A DNA stretch of 36,879 nucleotides, taken from assembly GCA_043820105.1 (NCBI GenBank), contig JBDREC010000078.1, positions 1 through 36,879 on the forward strand, read 5' to 3'. The notes under the pieces were generated by a model. That model was not told the DNA's origin and did not search any database. It was given only the letters and a program-made list of their open reading frames with translations. The DNA is from JBDREC01 sp043820105 [NCBI: Pseudomonadota bacterium] (GTDB lineage: Bacteria; Bdellovibrionota_F; JAHFAK01). A program made the translations under genes and the position numbers. Of the stretch, positions 1 through 9,298 are shown in pieces (the stretch's first letter is position 1; every line of letters begins with the position of its first letter).

Positions 1-91
1 AAATTTATTATAAATTTACTTCCCAAATATCCCTTTTATAAATACTTAATTTTGGCTTCCTTCAATATTTTATTATTTTTACTTTGGTAGG

Positions 92-141
92 TGGACCACT
101 TTTGCGTCCGATTACTGGACCAGTTTATCGTCCGATTTGCA
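92..141. repeat. Tandem 24-bp repeat, possible IS21-family end
   Basis: Two adjacent copies of a 24-bp unit start at 92 and 116. Both share the pattern TGGACCA, then TTT, then CGTCCGATT. On the minus strand the block would begin with TG at about 141 (TGCAAATCGGACG). IS21-type elements carry multiple repeats of this kind at their ends and begin with TG. No istA or istB coding sequence is visible. Bases 1-90 hold only a 29-codon open frame that enters from the window edge, is hydrophobic, and stops at 88-90. The IS assignment is inference. Confidence 0.35.
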
Positions 142-196
142 AAATTGAGTATATTTTAAATATATTATGGAAAAATGGGAGATTCGGAATAGTTTT

Positions 197-1501
197 TCAA
201 GTTTTTGCTGTATTAGAATTTTTCTTGGTCCTTCGATACTTTAAAACTTCTCGAATAATTGCATATATTAATAGATAGAAAAAAAACTTTTTTAAATAGT
301 ATTTTGTTTGATAATAAATAGACCAGAAAGTCTGTTTTGTAAATGTCTGTTTAAGCTTAATTGGTTCATCAAGAATAATAAATGGAGTTTGGACTTTATT
401 TTGATCAATCTTAGCCATTTCGTATTCTTTTTGTAACATTTGGGCAATTTCTTTCTGAACGCTATACTCAAATTCAATCTTCCTGTATTCAAAATCTAAG
501 ATAGGAATTTTTGACATTGGAATAAAAGAGGTGTTTTTGTCATCAAATTTATAGCTTTCAAAAAGCTTTTCATATTTCGTTTCCAGGCTTTTAATATCTG
601 CTTCGATACCTGAAATGATATTAGAATCTTTGTTTTTAACTTTATAATTATTAAAAGTTTGAAGCTGAATGCTTTTTGCTGCTATTTCTGAGACAATATC
701 TGAAGCCTTACTAAGCAAGGCAGACATGTCATCAGATATTTCAATCACATCTCTTCCTTCAGCGAAAACCATAAGGTTTTTATTAAGCCTGTTAACCTCT
801 TTTGAAATCACTTTAATTCTTTCTGAAAGAAAATTAATAGTGTGACTAACATTCATCGCGTCTATTTCATTGATAAAATTAGACAATTCTTCTGTATAGG
901 CTTTTGCTATCTTTATAGCTAAATTTTGATCTTTATTTCTAACTGTTATCATCATAGTTGAGTTCTGATTTCTATTAAAGAAATTCTGAGATTTGCTGCT
1001 TTGCTTTGTTGAGTTTACCATACCCCTTAACATCATTGCCCCTTCTTCAATGCTAGGCTCAAAATTGTCTCCGAAAACCCTCCATTTTTTTCCCCATGAC
1101 TTTTTTTCAGGATTCCAGTATTTTTTATATAAAATGGGTAAGAGATCTAGCCTCTTAACAACTCTTTCAGCAAGGCTTCGGCTCTCTATTAGTATTTCAA
1201 GTGTAGTTTTTCTTGAGGAGGAGTTGCCTAACAAGCTTGAGATCATCGACTGGTCTTCCATTAAGGTCAGTCTCTTTGTTTGTTTTAGTGGTAAAATCGT
1301 TGTGGTGCATGTATAAGTTCGATGAGAATAACTTCTATATATCGAATATGAAAACGCTAGTACAATTACAAAAATGATCTCATATTTATATCTTTTTAAA
1401 GCTTTTAGAGCTATAGAAACAATTTCTTTATAATCGATATTTCTTATTATCTGTTTAATTTCTTTAACTTTAAGCTCTTTAATGTCTTTTAATTCTTTCA
1501 T
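197..1501 (-). CDS. Wzz-type polysaccharide chain-length protein (paralogue 1)
   Basis: This 434-residue protein has the layout of polysaccharide co-polymerases. A cytoplasmic N-terminus is followed by a membrane segment at about residues 41-58. A long, partly coiled-coil periplasmic region comes next, then a second membrane segment near 398-415 and a short basic tail. There is no Walker motif or tyrosine-kinase tail, so it resembles Wzz or the kinase-free half of GumC/Wzc. Such proteins sit in the inner membrane and set polymer length with Wzy. It is clearly related to the protein at 3115-4317: both share RSLAE/RTLAE-(R/K)(V/I)(V/I)K, 'W..EKKSWGKKW'-like and 'FAEGRD/FSEGKD' segments. It is transcribed away from the cluster, with a 163-bp divergent gap before the gene at 1665. 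Confidence 0.8.
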   Translation of the reverse strand: MKELKDIKELKVKEIKQIIRNIDYKEIVSIALKALKRYKYEIIFVIVLAFSYSIYRSYSHRTYTCTTTILPLKQTKRLTLMEDQSMISSLLGNSSSRKTTLEILIESRSLAERVVKRLDLLPILYKKYWNPEKKSWGKKWRVFGDNFEPSIEEGAMMLRGMVNSTKQSSKSQNFFNRNQNSTMMITVRNKDQNLAIKIAKAYTEELSNFINEIDAMNVSHTINFLSERIKVISKEVNRLNKNLMVFAEGRDVIEISDDMSALLSKASDIVSEIAAKSIQLQTFNNYKVKNKDSNIISGIEADIKSLETKYEKLFESYKFDDKNTSFIPMSKIPILDFEYRKIEFEYSVQKEIAQMLQKEYEMAKIDQNKVQTPFIILDEPIKLKQTFTKQTFWSIYYQTKYYLKKFFFYLLIYAIIREVLKYRRTKKNSNTAKT

Positions 1502-1664
1502 TTAATCTTTTCATATTACGAAAATTAAAACGCATCAAAATAAAATCAATAAGAAAAGTCAAGGGGATCAATTATATTATCAACAAATATAACTTTAAAA
1601 CTTGTATTTTTTTTGTCAAAATGATAACACCCCAAGCTTTTCAATAGATTAGTTTAAAAAAGAA

Positions 1665-2864
1665 ATGGTCAATATTGAAATGAATGAAATATTAACATTT
1701 TACTATAATTCGCGGTTTGATGGTGTTTCAAAAAGGCTTCTTTTAAATTGTAGTGATGACTTTATTAAATATATTATATCAATTCTAATAGATAAACCTC
1801 TGCTGCCACCAAAAATTTCCCTAGAAACCTGGATGAATTATTTGTCTTATTTAGACATGAATCAACTAAGCCCTTATTTCCATCTAAAAGTGATGGATAA
1901 GGATCCTAAATTTCATCCACCCCAAAGGATAATGAAAAAAATCAAAGAACAGAGGCTTTGTTTTTCTGCAAACTCCATGTTGGCAAACAGGCAATTAACG
2001 GACCTATTTAAGATGTTTCAAGAAGAAAAAGGTTTGAAAGCTTTAGTATTTAAAGGGGCAATTTTTGACACTTGCCTTTATCCAAAACCAGGATTAAGAC
2101 CATTTTCAGATATAGATCTTTTGATTCACCCAAATGATTATGAGCAATTTAAAAAATGCATGTTTAGCCTAGGTTATACGGTAACAGGTGAATTAGCTAA
2201 CATTAGAGATATACAGCATGAAGAAACCTTTATAAATACTACAAAGAAAAATCAAAAGCCAATAGACCTCCACTGGAGATTAAATTATTATCCAGGTATT
2301 TTAAAGAATTATACAGTAGAAGATGCTTTTAGTAGCTCAGTCTCAATTGGGGATATGAGAACTTTTAATTTGCCCGACTCTTTTATACATATTGTAATTC
2401 ACACTCTTTTTACACATGAACAAGATATAAAAATGATAGCCTTAATTGACTCAATGTTGCTACTAGATAAAATACTATTGACAGGTGAATTTTCATGTTT
2501 GGTTAATAGAAGCAAAGACATTAATGCTTGGTTTTTAGTAAAAAAGATGATAAATCTTTTGTTTCACTGGGGTTTGCTAAACCTACCGCGAGATCTTATT
2601 GATGAATATGAAATCAATTTAGAAACAAAGGGTGAAAAAAAGAAACTAAAATATATAACACAAAGACATCGCAATCCATTTAATTGGTTATTTGTTAGAT
2701 TTCCGAGGTCTTTTGGTATTTTTAAAAGCTTCATTCTTTTAATAAGATATTCAATTTTTAGATATAAGCGGCTTATATTAAAGAAAAAGCTAAAAAAAAT
2801 TGATAAAAAAAGTACTGGCTCTATTAAAAAAATAAGAGAAAACCCGACATTTAATAGGTCTTGA
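1665..2864 (+). CDS. Nucleotidyltransferase-like protein (NTP_transf_5 type), copy 1
   Basis: A 399-residue soluble protein. The central segment around residues 126-150 reads VFKGAIFDTCLYP, then RPFSDIDLLIHP. The D-x-D inside it (SDIDLL) is the metal-binding signature of the polymerase-beta-like nucleotidyltransferase fold. It matches the uncharacterised nucleotidyltransferase family often found inside exopolysaccharide loci, whose substrate is not known to me. A conserved 'DLHW' follows at about residue 204. The protein at 27816-28943 is a full-length paralogue with the same order of motifs (GFDG/RFDG near the N-terminus, KRHKNPF/QRHRNPF near the C-terminus). The C-terminus is Lys-rich. No good Shine-Dalgarno site precedes ATG 1665, and ATG 1680 is an alternative. 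Transfer activity is inferred from the fold only. Confidence 0.75.
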   Translation: MVNIEMNEILTFYYNSRFDGVSKRLLLNCSDDFIKYIISILIDKPLLPPKISLETWMNYLSYLDMNQLSPYFHLKVMDKDPKFHPPQRIMKKIKEQRLCFSANSMLANRQLTDLFKMFQEEKGLKALVFKGAIFDTCLYPKPGLRPFSDIDLLIHPNDYEQFKKCMFSLGYTVTGELANIRDIQHEETFINTTKKNQKPIDLHWRLNYYPGILKNYTVEDAFSSSVSIGDMRTFNLPDSFIHIVIHTLFTHEQDIKMIALIDSMLLLDKILLTGEFSCLVNRSKDINAWFLVKKMINLLFHWGLLNLPRDLIDEYEINLETKGEKKKLKYITQRHRNPFNWLFVRFPRSFGIFKSFILLIRYSIFRYKRLILKKKLKKIDKKSTGSIKKIRENPTFNRS

Positions 2865-2984
2865 CAATTAGTTTTTAAAATTGTGTATGTTCAAAATAAA
2901 AATAAATAGAATTAATTTCGAATTAACTAATTGTTTTAATGATGGTAGTTTGTTGATATAGAAAAAATAGGCGATATCTTTTTA

Positions 2985-3013
2985 TTTTGATATAATATTG
3001 AGCTAAATATAAT
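2985..3013 (+). promoter_or_regulatory. Candidate sigma-70 promoter upstream of the second chain-length gene
   Basis: A perfect TATAAT lies at 3008-3013. A possible -35 is TTGATA at 2987-2992 (15-bp spacer) or TTTTGA at 2985-2990 (17-bp spacer). The 250-bp gap 2865-3114 otherwise holds only AT-rich sequence, another TATAAT at 2991-2996, and small inverted repeats. In DNA this AT-rich such matches arise easily, so this is weak. Confidence 0.3.
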
Positions 3014-3044
3014 TATTATATTATATAAAGGATAAAAATACCTG

Positions 3045-3065
3045 GTTTACATTAATGTTGTAAAC
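3045..3065. promoter_or_regulatory. Inverted repeat, possible operator
   Basis: GTTTAC at 3045-3050 and GTAAAC at 3060-3065 form a perfect 6-bp inverted repeat with a 9-bp spacer. It lies 50 bp before the start of the chain-length gene and just downstream of the candidate promoter. The size and spacing suit a dimeric regulator, but no regulator gene is in the window. Confidence 0.25.
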
Positions 3066-3114
3066 AATACTATCAATAATATTTAAATATGAGGACTAAT
3101 TTAGCTATTTTATT

Positions 3115-4317
3115 ATGGAAAATGAAAAAATTAACATATTAGTTTATTATAACATTTTAAAAAAAAAGAAAAAAACTCCCATTATATCGATTCTCATATC
3201 TTTGCTGGTTGGAATTATATATTATTTTTCTGCTACTCCAATTTATCAATCAGTTGCCACAATTTATCCAATCAGTGGTCAAAATAGCTCAATTCAATCA
3301 AAACTTAGTTTATTGTCAAATATGGGCATTTCTTCAAGTTTTTTAGGTTCAAATTATAGCTCTAGAGATGTATTTGAGATATTATTAAAAAGTCGCACCT
3401 TGGCTGAAAAGATAATAAAAAAAAATAATCTTCAACCCATAATTCACAGTAATATATGGGATAAGAAAAAAACACAATGGAAAAAGAAAAAATGGCTATT
3501 TTTTGATGTTCATCCACCGAACATATCAAGTTCTGCAACAACCTTTATAAATAGTTGCCTTACAATAGATAAAAATATGAGAACATCATTGATTTCTATT
3601 ATCATCAATCTAGATTGCAGCGAATGTACTGGCGAAATAGCTAACTTATATGTGACTGGCTTTCAAGAATACTTAAATGAAAGTATTGTATCAGATGTGA
3701 AAAGAACACGAGTTTTTATTGGAAAGCAACTAGAAGATGTTTTAAGCAACATAAAACATCTTGAAAAATCCTTGATTATCTTTTCAGAAGGTAAAGATAC
3801 AATATCTATTAATAGTTCAATCTCTTCTGTTTTAAATGAAGCATCTGAAACAATTGCAACCATTGCATCTAAAGAAGTTGAACTTTTAGTATTAGAAAAT
3901 ATATCAAAAGATCGAGAACAATATAATAAGTTAAAAAAAGAACTTGAAATGCAAAAAAACGAAATGTTAAATAAAATTAACAAAGCGACAATCGATGGCA
4001 GTGAACAAATCATTATTCCAATATCTAAGGTCCCTCTTTTGGCACTGGAATATGGCAGGCTTGACGCAGAACACAAGATTCAATCACAGATGTATTCAAT
4101 TCTTAAGCAAAAATATGAGCTTGCAAGAATAGATGAGTCTAAAGAGGAAATATCCTTTATTTCGATTGATCCGGCAGTTGGTACCGGTTCTAAACTTAAG
4201 CCAAAATTATATACAGTATTTTTATTAGTTTTGGTTGGATTGTTTATGGGGATAGTTCTTGTTTTTGCTCATGAATTTTATACAGGTGTTAAAAATGAAT
4301 TTAAGAAAATTTTATAA
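3115..4317 (+). CDS. Wzz-type polysaccharide chain-length protein (paralogue 2)
   Basis: A 400-residue co-polymerase of the Wzz class. After a short Lys-rich cytoplasmic leader there is a membrane segment at about residues 23-40. A periplasmic region with predicted helices at about 190-290 follows. A Pro/Lys-rich stretch precedes the second membrane segment at about 366-388, and a short cytoplasmic tail ends the protein. No kinase domain is present. It is a diverged relative of the minus-strand protein at 197-1501. It opens the main plus-strand run, with 33 bp to the polymerase gene, so it probably sets the chain length of the polymer made by that Wzy. ATG 3115 lacks a clear Shine-Dalgarno site. 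Confidence 0.8.
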   Translation: MENEKINILVYYNILKKKKKTPIISILISLLVGIIYYFSATPIYQSVATIYPISGQNSSIQSKLSLLSNMGISSSFLGSNYSSRDVFEILLKSRTLAEKIIKKNNLQPIIHSNIWDKKKTQWKKKKWLFFDVHPPNISSSATTFINSCLTIDKNMRTSLISIIINLDCSECTGEIANLYVTGFQEYLNESIVSDVKRTRVFIGKQLEDVLSNIKHLEKSLIIFSEGKDTISINSSISSVLNEASETIATIASKEVELLVLENISKDREQYNKLKKELEMQKNEMLNKINKATIDGSEQIIIPISKVPLLALEYGRLDAEHKIQSQMYSILKQKYELARIDESKEEISFISIDPAVGTGSKLKPKLYTVFLLVLVGLFMGIVLVFAHEFYTGVKNEFKKIL

Positions 4318-4350
4318 TAAAACAATAATAACAATTATAATCTTCCCAAA

Positions 4351-5718
4351 ATGAGTATTTTATATTTTTTATTACTTACATTCTTTTTTATAATGGGTGT
4401 GTTGGTAATTATCAGGACTGCTACTTCACCTGGGTCATTTATAACTTTACTCTTATTTACTATGATTTCGAGTGGAGGAATAATGGTTTTTGGATATTGC
4501 TTAATGGATGAATTTATTTTGGTTTGTCTTTTAATGGGGGTATTATTATTTTTCTCTATAAAAAAAAGGGTGTCAAACAAGGAAGAAGGTATTAATAAAT
4601 CTAAACTTTCTACCATTCATTTTATTGTATTTTCTGTCTTTATGGTATATCTGATTATTGAAAGTTTTCGTGGATATTTTGTTTTGAATGATTTCAGAAT
4701 GATGAGATTTGTCATCTTTTTTTCAATGCTAGGATTTCTATCTTATGTTCTTCATTATAAATTATTTCCCTTACCTACTCAGAAGCAAATTCTTATTGTA
4801 GTAATTTTAGGCAGCTTATTATATTTTTCTTTATATCTCTTTCATGGGGTGTTTTCAGAGCTAGTTAGGGGATTTAATAGATTTACTGCTCAAGGTACTG
4901 AATGGGCAGGAAGTTCAGTAGCTATGTTTCCAGTAATTACCCTGATACCAGCTTTATATAGTGTTTTTGGAAAAGACTCAAAGTATATTTTTAGTGCGGA
5001 ATCAGAAAAAAAAATTAGTAGGATTACGTGGATTACTCTTTCTGTGATAATTGCCACCTCCTTTTATTATGATTCGCGGTTGTCCTGGATAGCCATCACC
5101 GTTTTTATTGTTTTTTCTGTTCCAAATCTAGGAATTAAAAAATCTTTAATTATTTTTGGTATTTTTTTATTGTGTTTTTCCTTTCTATCATATGGGTTTA
5201 TTTCACATGGCAATTTTTTTGAAAATATAAGAATTTTTTATGATGAGTTGTTTATTGCAGGGACCGGACAACAAGTTTCAGACCTAGACCGTAAACTACA
5301 AGTGCTAGCAGGCTTCAGATGTATTAGTAAAAATATTCATACATTTTTTTTTGGAACGGGTTTTTATACTGAAAGATATGCATTAATACCTTATTATATA
5401 GAGGTGTTTTCTGAAATAGGAATTCCAACTGGAGAAGTAGAAATTGTTCGACCTGCCACTTTTACTTCATTTCTAACAGGAACAGGGGTTGTTGGTGTTT
5501 TCTTTTTAGTTGCATGTTTTGTTTTATCAGGTTTTGAAATTCTATTTGCTACAATGAGGACAAATCCTATTAAAATGGTTATTATTTTATTAATGCTATT
5601 TATGGCAGCATTTTCTATTTTTATTTCGATTAACCTAGATATGGTACTTTTTTATTTATGTATTATGCCATCAGGGATATTTATTTTATTAAGTAGAGAA
5701 GAAAGAAGAAAAGAATGA
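4351..5718 (+). CDS. O-antigen polymerase/ligase-like membrane protein (Wzy candidate)
   Basis: A 455-residue, very hydrophobic protein with about 12-13 membrane segments. One large hydrophilic loop (about residues 285-370) lies before the last three, which is typical of Wzy polymerases and WaaL ligases. The loop contains 'GTGFYTERY', in the position where this superfamily carries its functional residues. Family members show little sequence identity, so the assignment rests on topology, on the 33-bp distance from a Wzz gene, and on the flippase two genes downstream. It would polymerise lipid-linked repeat units at the periplasmic face. A T9 run lies at 5344-5352. The stop overlaps the next start (ATGA), which implies translational coupling. 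Confidence 0.7.
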   Translation: MSILYFLLLTFFFIMGVLVIIRTATSPGSFITLLLFTMISSGGIMVFGYCLMDEFILVCLLMGVLLFFSIKKRVSNKEEGINKSKLSTIHFIVFSVFMVYLIIESFRGYFVLNDFRMMRFVIFFSMLGFLSYVLHYKLFPLPTQKQILIVVILGSLLYFSLYLFHGVFSELVRGFNRFTAQGTEWAGSSVAMFPVITLIPALYSVFGKDSKYIFSAESEKKISRITWITLSVIIATSFYYDSRLSWIAITVFIVFSVPNLGIKKSLIIFGIFLLCFSFLSYGFISHGNFFENIRIFYDELFIAGTGQQVSDLDRKLQVLAGFRCISKNIHTFFFGTGFYTERYALIPYYIEVFSEIGIPTGEVEIVRPATFTSFLTGTGVVGVFFLVACFVLSGFEILFATMRTNPIKMVIILLMLFMAAFSIFISINLDMVLFYLCIMPSGIFILLSREERRKE

Positions 5719-6794
5719 AAATTTGTTTTTTCGCCGCGGCTAATTCTTTACATAGTCATAGGTGGGTTAATTATTTTGTTGATAAAGGGCATGATATTTC
5801 ATGGATTTCACTGTCAGAAACAAATGAAACATTGAAAAAAGTTGAGTTCTATGATATTGGTCCACTTTCTACAAAACCATTAACCTTTATTCGTCAAATT
5901 ATTCGATTTAGGAAATTAATAAAACAAATTAAACCAGATCTATTGCACATACACTCTGTTGGAACTTATGGTATTATTGGAGTTTTATCAGGATTTACTA
6001 ACATAGTTGCTACTGCATGGGGATCTGATGTTTTGTTTGCAAGCCAATTTTTTATTAAAAGGCAATTAATAAAATATACTTTAAAAAAGGCAAAGCTAAT
6101 TACCTGTGATGCTGATCATATGATAGTTGCTATGACTAAATTGGGAATTGGTCATGAAAAAATTAAGCTGATCTATTTTGGAATTGAACCAGAGAAGTTT
6201 AACCCTGGACCGAAGGACTCTAATATTCAAGAACAGTGGAATTCAAAAAATTCAGCAGTTATAATAAGTTTAAGGAATCTAGAATCCATTTATGATATTG
6301 AAACCCTAATAAAAAGTGTTCCAGCGGTGTTAAAAAAAATACAGAAGATAAAAGTAATTATTGCAGGTACAGGACCTCAAGAAGATTATTTAAAGAAAGT
6401 ATCTGCAAAGCTTGGACTTGAAAGATATATCAAGTTTATTGGAAGATATTCTCATCAGGATCTTCCCAGAATATTAAGGTCTTCTGATATCTATGTTTCT
6501 ACTTCTTTATCAGACGCAGGCATAGCTGCAAGTACAGCAGAAGCAATGGCTATTGGATTGCCTGTAATTATTACTGATTCAGGAGAAAACAGAAAATGGG
6601 TTAGTAACGAAATAAATGGATTAATTTTCCCGGTAAAAGATTCTGCTTTACTGGCAGAAAAAATTATAGATTTATGTTTAAACAATGAAAAAAGAGAAAA
6701 AATAGGTAGAGAGGGTCAAAAGAATATTAGGTTGAAAAATAATTATTATATTGAAATGGAAAAGATGATGAATCTTTATGAGTCATTAGGTTGA
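5715..6794 (+). CDS. Glycosyltransferase family 4 protein
   Basis: A 359-residue cytoplasmic GT-B enzyme. The N-terminal domain starts with a Rossmann strand (MKICFFAAANSLHSHRW) and includes 'LLHIHSVGTYG' near residue 75 and 'TAWGSDVLF' near 100, as in GT4 acceptor domains. The C-terminal donor domain has 'SLRNLESIYDIETLI', 'IIAGTGPQEDYL' and the E-x7-E-like region 'AASTAEAMAIGLPVI'. It transfers a sugar from a nucleotide donor with retention of configuration; donor and acceptor cannot be told from sequence. It starts inside the stop codon of the polymerase gene and ends 9 bp before the flippase gene, so it belongs to the same transcript. Confidence 0.85.
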   Translation: MKICFFAAANSLHSHRWVNYFVDKGHDISWISLSETNETLKKVEFYDIGPLSTKPLTFIRQIIRFRKLIKQIKPDLLHIHSVGTYGIIGVLSGFTNIVATAWGSDVLFASQFFIKRQLIKYTLKKAKLITCDADHMIVAMTKLGIGHEKIKLIYFGIEPEKFNPGPKDSNIQEQWNSKNSAVIISLRNLESIYDIETLIKSVPAVLKKIQKIKVIIAGTGPQEDYLKKVSAKLGLERYIKFIGRYSHQDLPRILRSSDIYVSTSLSDAGIAASTAEAMAIGLPVIITDSGENRKWVSNEINGLIFPVKDSALLAEKIIDLCLNNEKREKIGREGQKNIRLKNNYYIEMEKMMNLYESLG

Positions 6795-6803
6795 AAAAAG
6801 AAT

Positions 6804-8141
6804 ATGCTAATCATTCGTATAATTAATAAATATTTACAATATCTTTTGAGCCTTCTAAATCATAACGGGTTTAAGAGATATTTTACAAATACTTCATGGA
6901 TGTTAGGCGAGAATATATTAAGAATGATTGCTGGCTTGTTTGTAGGAATTTATGTTGCTCGTTATCTTGCTCCAGAAAAATATGGTATTCTTAGTTATGC
7001 GACTGCCTTCGCGAGTTTATTTAAAGCCCTATCTGATCTTGGTTTAGATTCAATTACAGTTAGGGAGTTGGTGAAATTTCCAGAAAAAAGAGATGATATT
7101 CTTGGGACAGTTTTTAGGCTAAGACTAATAAGTGGAATCTTTGTTTTGATTCTAATTGCTGTAGTTGTTCAATTAACTTCTAACAACCATATTGTTAATA
7201 TCTATATTTTTATCATCGCGAGTGGATTTATATTTCAATCTTCTCATGTAATAGACTATTATTTTCAGTCTAAAGTGCTTTCAAAATATGTATCTATCTG
7301 TAAAATGACACAGACATTTATTTCATCATTGATCAAACTTTATTTTATCTTTATTAGCGCTGACTTGTTTTGGTTTGTAATAGTAATTTTGGTGGATGAA
7401 ATTTTTTTAGCGATATCCCTTTGTTTTTCTTACTGGAAACAAAAAGTTGGATTGTTTTTTGGTAATTTTAGTTTTGACATTGCCAAACAGTTGCTTGAAT
7501 ACTCTTGGCCGCTTATTTTTTCGGGTGTTACCGTAATGGTTTATTTAAGAATTGATCAAATAATGATAAAGGAAATGCTCTGTGACGCTGATGTTGGAAT
7601 ATATTCTGCTGCAGTTAGATTGTCTGAAGTTTGGTACTTTTTTCCAGCCATTATCACAAATTCACTTTTTCCGGCGATTATTAATTCTAAGAAAAACGGA
7701 ATTGTTTTTTATAGAGATAGAATAAAAAAACTATACTCTCTATTGATTTGGATGGCTATTGGAATTTCTTTAATAACAACTTTTTTTAGTAATTGGATAG
7801 TTACAACTCTTTATGGAACTGCATATGAGCTAGCAGGTAATGTTTTGAAAATCTATATTTGGGGAAATGTTTTTGTCTATCTAAGTGCGGCTTTTGGTAA
7901 ATACTTAATTAATGAAAACATGATGAAGAAAAATTTTTATAGGGTTTTAGCTGGTGCTGTAACAAATGTAATCTTGAATTTAATATTAATAAAGGCATAT
8001 GGAATATTTGGTTCTGCAATAGCAAGTCTTATTTCTTTATTTGTTGCGAATTTTTTGTATGATTTTTTTGATAAAGATTTACATGATCAGCTAAAATTAA
8101 AAATACTAGCTTTAATAAATCCTTTTGGGGTGAAGCAATGA
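6804..8141 (+). CDS. Wzx-type polysaccharide flippase
   Basis: A 445-residue integral membrane protein with about 12 membrane helices. The opening 'NTSWMLGENILRMIAGLFVG', followed by 'YVARYLAPEKYGILSYA', is the characteristic start of the Polysacc_synt (MOP exporter) family. The inner-membrane Wzx protein moves undecaprenyl-linked repeat units from the cytoplasmic to the periplasmic face, where Wzy joins them. The next gene starts within its stop codon (ATGA). Length and topology match the family, and no lesion is seen. Confidence 0.88.
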   Translation: MLIIRIINKYLQYLLSLLNHNGFKRYFTNTSWMLGENILRMIAGLFVGIYVARYLAPEKYGILSYATAFASLFKALSDLGLDSITVRELVKFPEKRDDILGTVFRLRLISGIFVLILIAVVVQLTSNNHIVNIYIFIIASGFIFQSSHVIDYYFQSKVLSKYVSICKMTQTFISSLIKLYFIFISADLFWFVIVILVDEIFLAISLCFSYWKQKVGLFFGNFSFDIAKQLLEYSWPLIFSGVTVMVYLRIDQIMIKEMLCDADVGIYSAAVRLSEVWYFFPAIITNSLFPAIINSKKNGIVFYRDRIKKLYSLLIWMAIGISLITTFFSNWIVTTLYGTAYELAGNVLKIYIWGNVFVYLSAAFGKYLINENMMKKNFYRVLAGAVTNVILNLILIKAYGIFGSAIASLISLFVANFLYDFFDKDLHDQLKLKILALINPFGVKQ

Positions 8142-9298
8142 TTAATATAAGAAAAATTTTAAGGAAATATCCTACATTTTATAATATCGTTAGGCTATTA
8201 AGATATTTTTTAATGGCTTCTGTATTAAGAATTAATGGATCAAAGAAAAAATATCCAAAAGTATTACAATTACCTATAACTTATCGGTGTAATTCAAAGT
8301 GTAAAATGTGTAACATTTGGAATGTTCCATCCACTAAAGGCATAAGCTCAAAAGAGTTTGGTAAAATTTTGAATGATCCAATATTCAAAGAGATTATTGC
8401 AGCTGGAATAAATGGCGGTGAGCCCTCTCTTATTCCTGATTTGCCTGATTATGTAGCTGAATTACTTAAATTACCCAAAATTCAGTCTTTTAATATTATT
8501 TCCAACGGATTTATTAAAGATCCTTTTTTGAATAATATTGAAAAGATTTATTTGAATTGTAGAAAAACTGGAGTAAGTTTTCATATTGCCATTTCTTTAG
8601 ATGGTGTAAATGATGTACATAACATTATAAGGGGAAAAAAAGATGCTTTTTCTAAAACAATGTCTACAATTGAGGAGATTTTAAAAAACCAAAATAAATA
8701 TTGTGATTCTTTTGATGTCGCTTGTACTGTGATTCGGCAAAATATTGATTATTTAATAGAACTGGATTCGTTTGCTGAAAAAAAGAATTTTCCAATTACT
8801 TATCGATTGGGTATTGAAAACAAGCGGATTGAAAGCGATCGGCTGAAGGAGGGCTTTAGCGTATTGATGGATTCCATGTCAAAACAGGCATCAAAAGAAT
8901 TTATGCATTATAAATTTTTTGCGTCGGGTAGTCTTTACGAAAAACTAAAATATTTTTCCATTTTTTATTGGTTAAACTCAGATAAACCCAGAAGACTTTT
9001 GGGATGTGCCTGGAAAGATGAGGGGGCTACTTTAGACGCAAAAGGCGATTTGTTTTATTGCGCTGTTGCCAGTGATAGAATTGGTAATTGTCTACAAGAA
9101 ACAGGTGAAAAGTTATTTTTTGGAGAACATAATATATTACATAGAAAAAATATTATTAAATATAACTGTCCTAATTGCATTCATGATTACGACGGAAAAC
9201 CAGAATTGAAAAATCTAATTATCTTTTTAAAAGAAATCTTTATGAATAGATATTCAATGAGAATATATAAATTAAAATGTAGGCTTGGTTTAATATGA
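8138..9298 (+). CDS. Radical SAM protein with C-terminal Cys-rich extension
   Basis: A 386-residue enzyme. Cys51-x3-Cys55-x2-Cys58 (TYRCNSKCKMCNIW) is the radical-SAM 4Fe-4S signature, which binds S-adenosylmethionine and makes the 5'-deoxyadenosyl radical. 'GGEPSL' at about residue 94 is the usual SAM-contacting GGE motif. The C-terminal third has further cysteines ('GCAWKDEG', 'FYCAVASDRIGNC', 'CPNCIHD'), as in SPASM or twitch domains that bind auxiliary clusters. It lies between flippase and pyruvyl-transferase genes, with 4-bp overlaps on both sides, so its substrate is probably a sugar intermediate or a lipid-linked glycan. No precursor peptide gene is adjacent. The substrate is unknown. 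Confidence 0.85.
   Translation: MINIRKILRKYPTFYNIVRLLRYFLMASVLRINGSKKKYPKVLQLPITYRCNSKCKMCNIWNVPSTKGISSKEFGKILNDPIFKEIIAAGINGGEPSLIPDLPDYVAELLKLPKIQSFNIISNGFIKDPFLNNIEKIYLNCRKTGVSFHIAISLDGVNDVHNIIRGKKDAFSKTMSTIEEILKNQNKYCDSFDVACTVIRQNIDYLIELDSFAEKKNFPITYRLGIENKRIESDRLKEGFSVLMDSMSKQASKEFMHYKFFASGSLYEKLKYFSIFYWLNSDKPRRLLGCAWKDEGATLDAKGDLFYCAVASDRIGNCLQETGEKLFFGEHNILHRKNIIKYNCPNCIHDYDGKPELKNLIIFLKEIFMNRYSMRIYKLKCRLGLI

Noticed and set aside
84-278. Short plus-strand frame of 64 codons at the left edge.
   Set aside because: It runs through the tandem repeat and into the antisense of the chain-length gene, and has no protein-like features.
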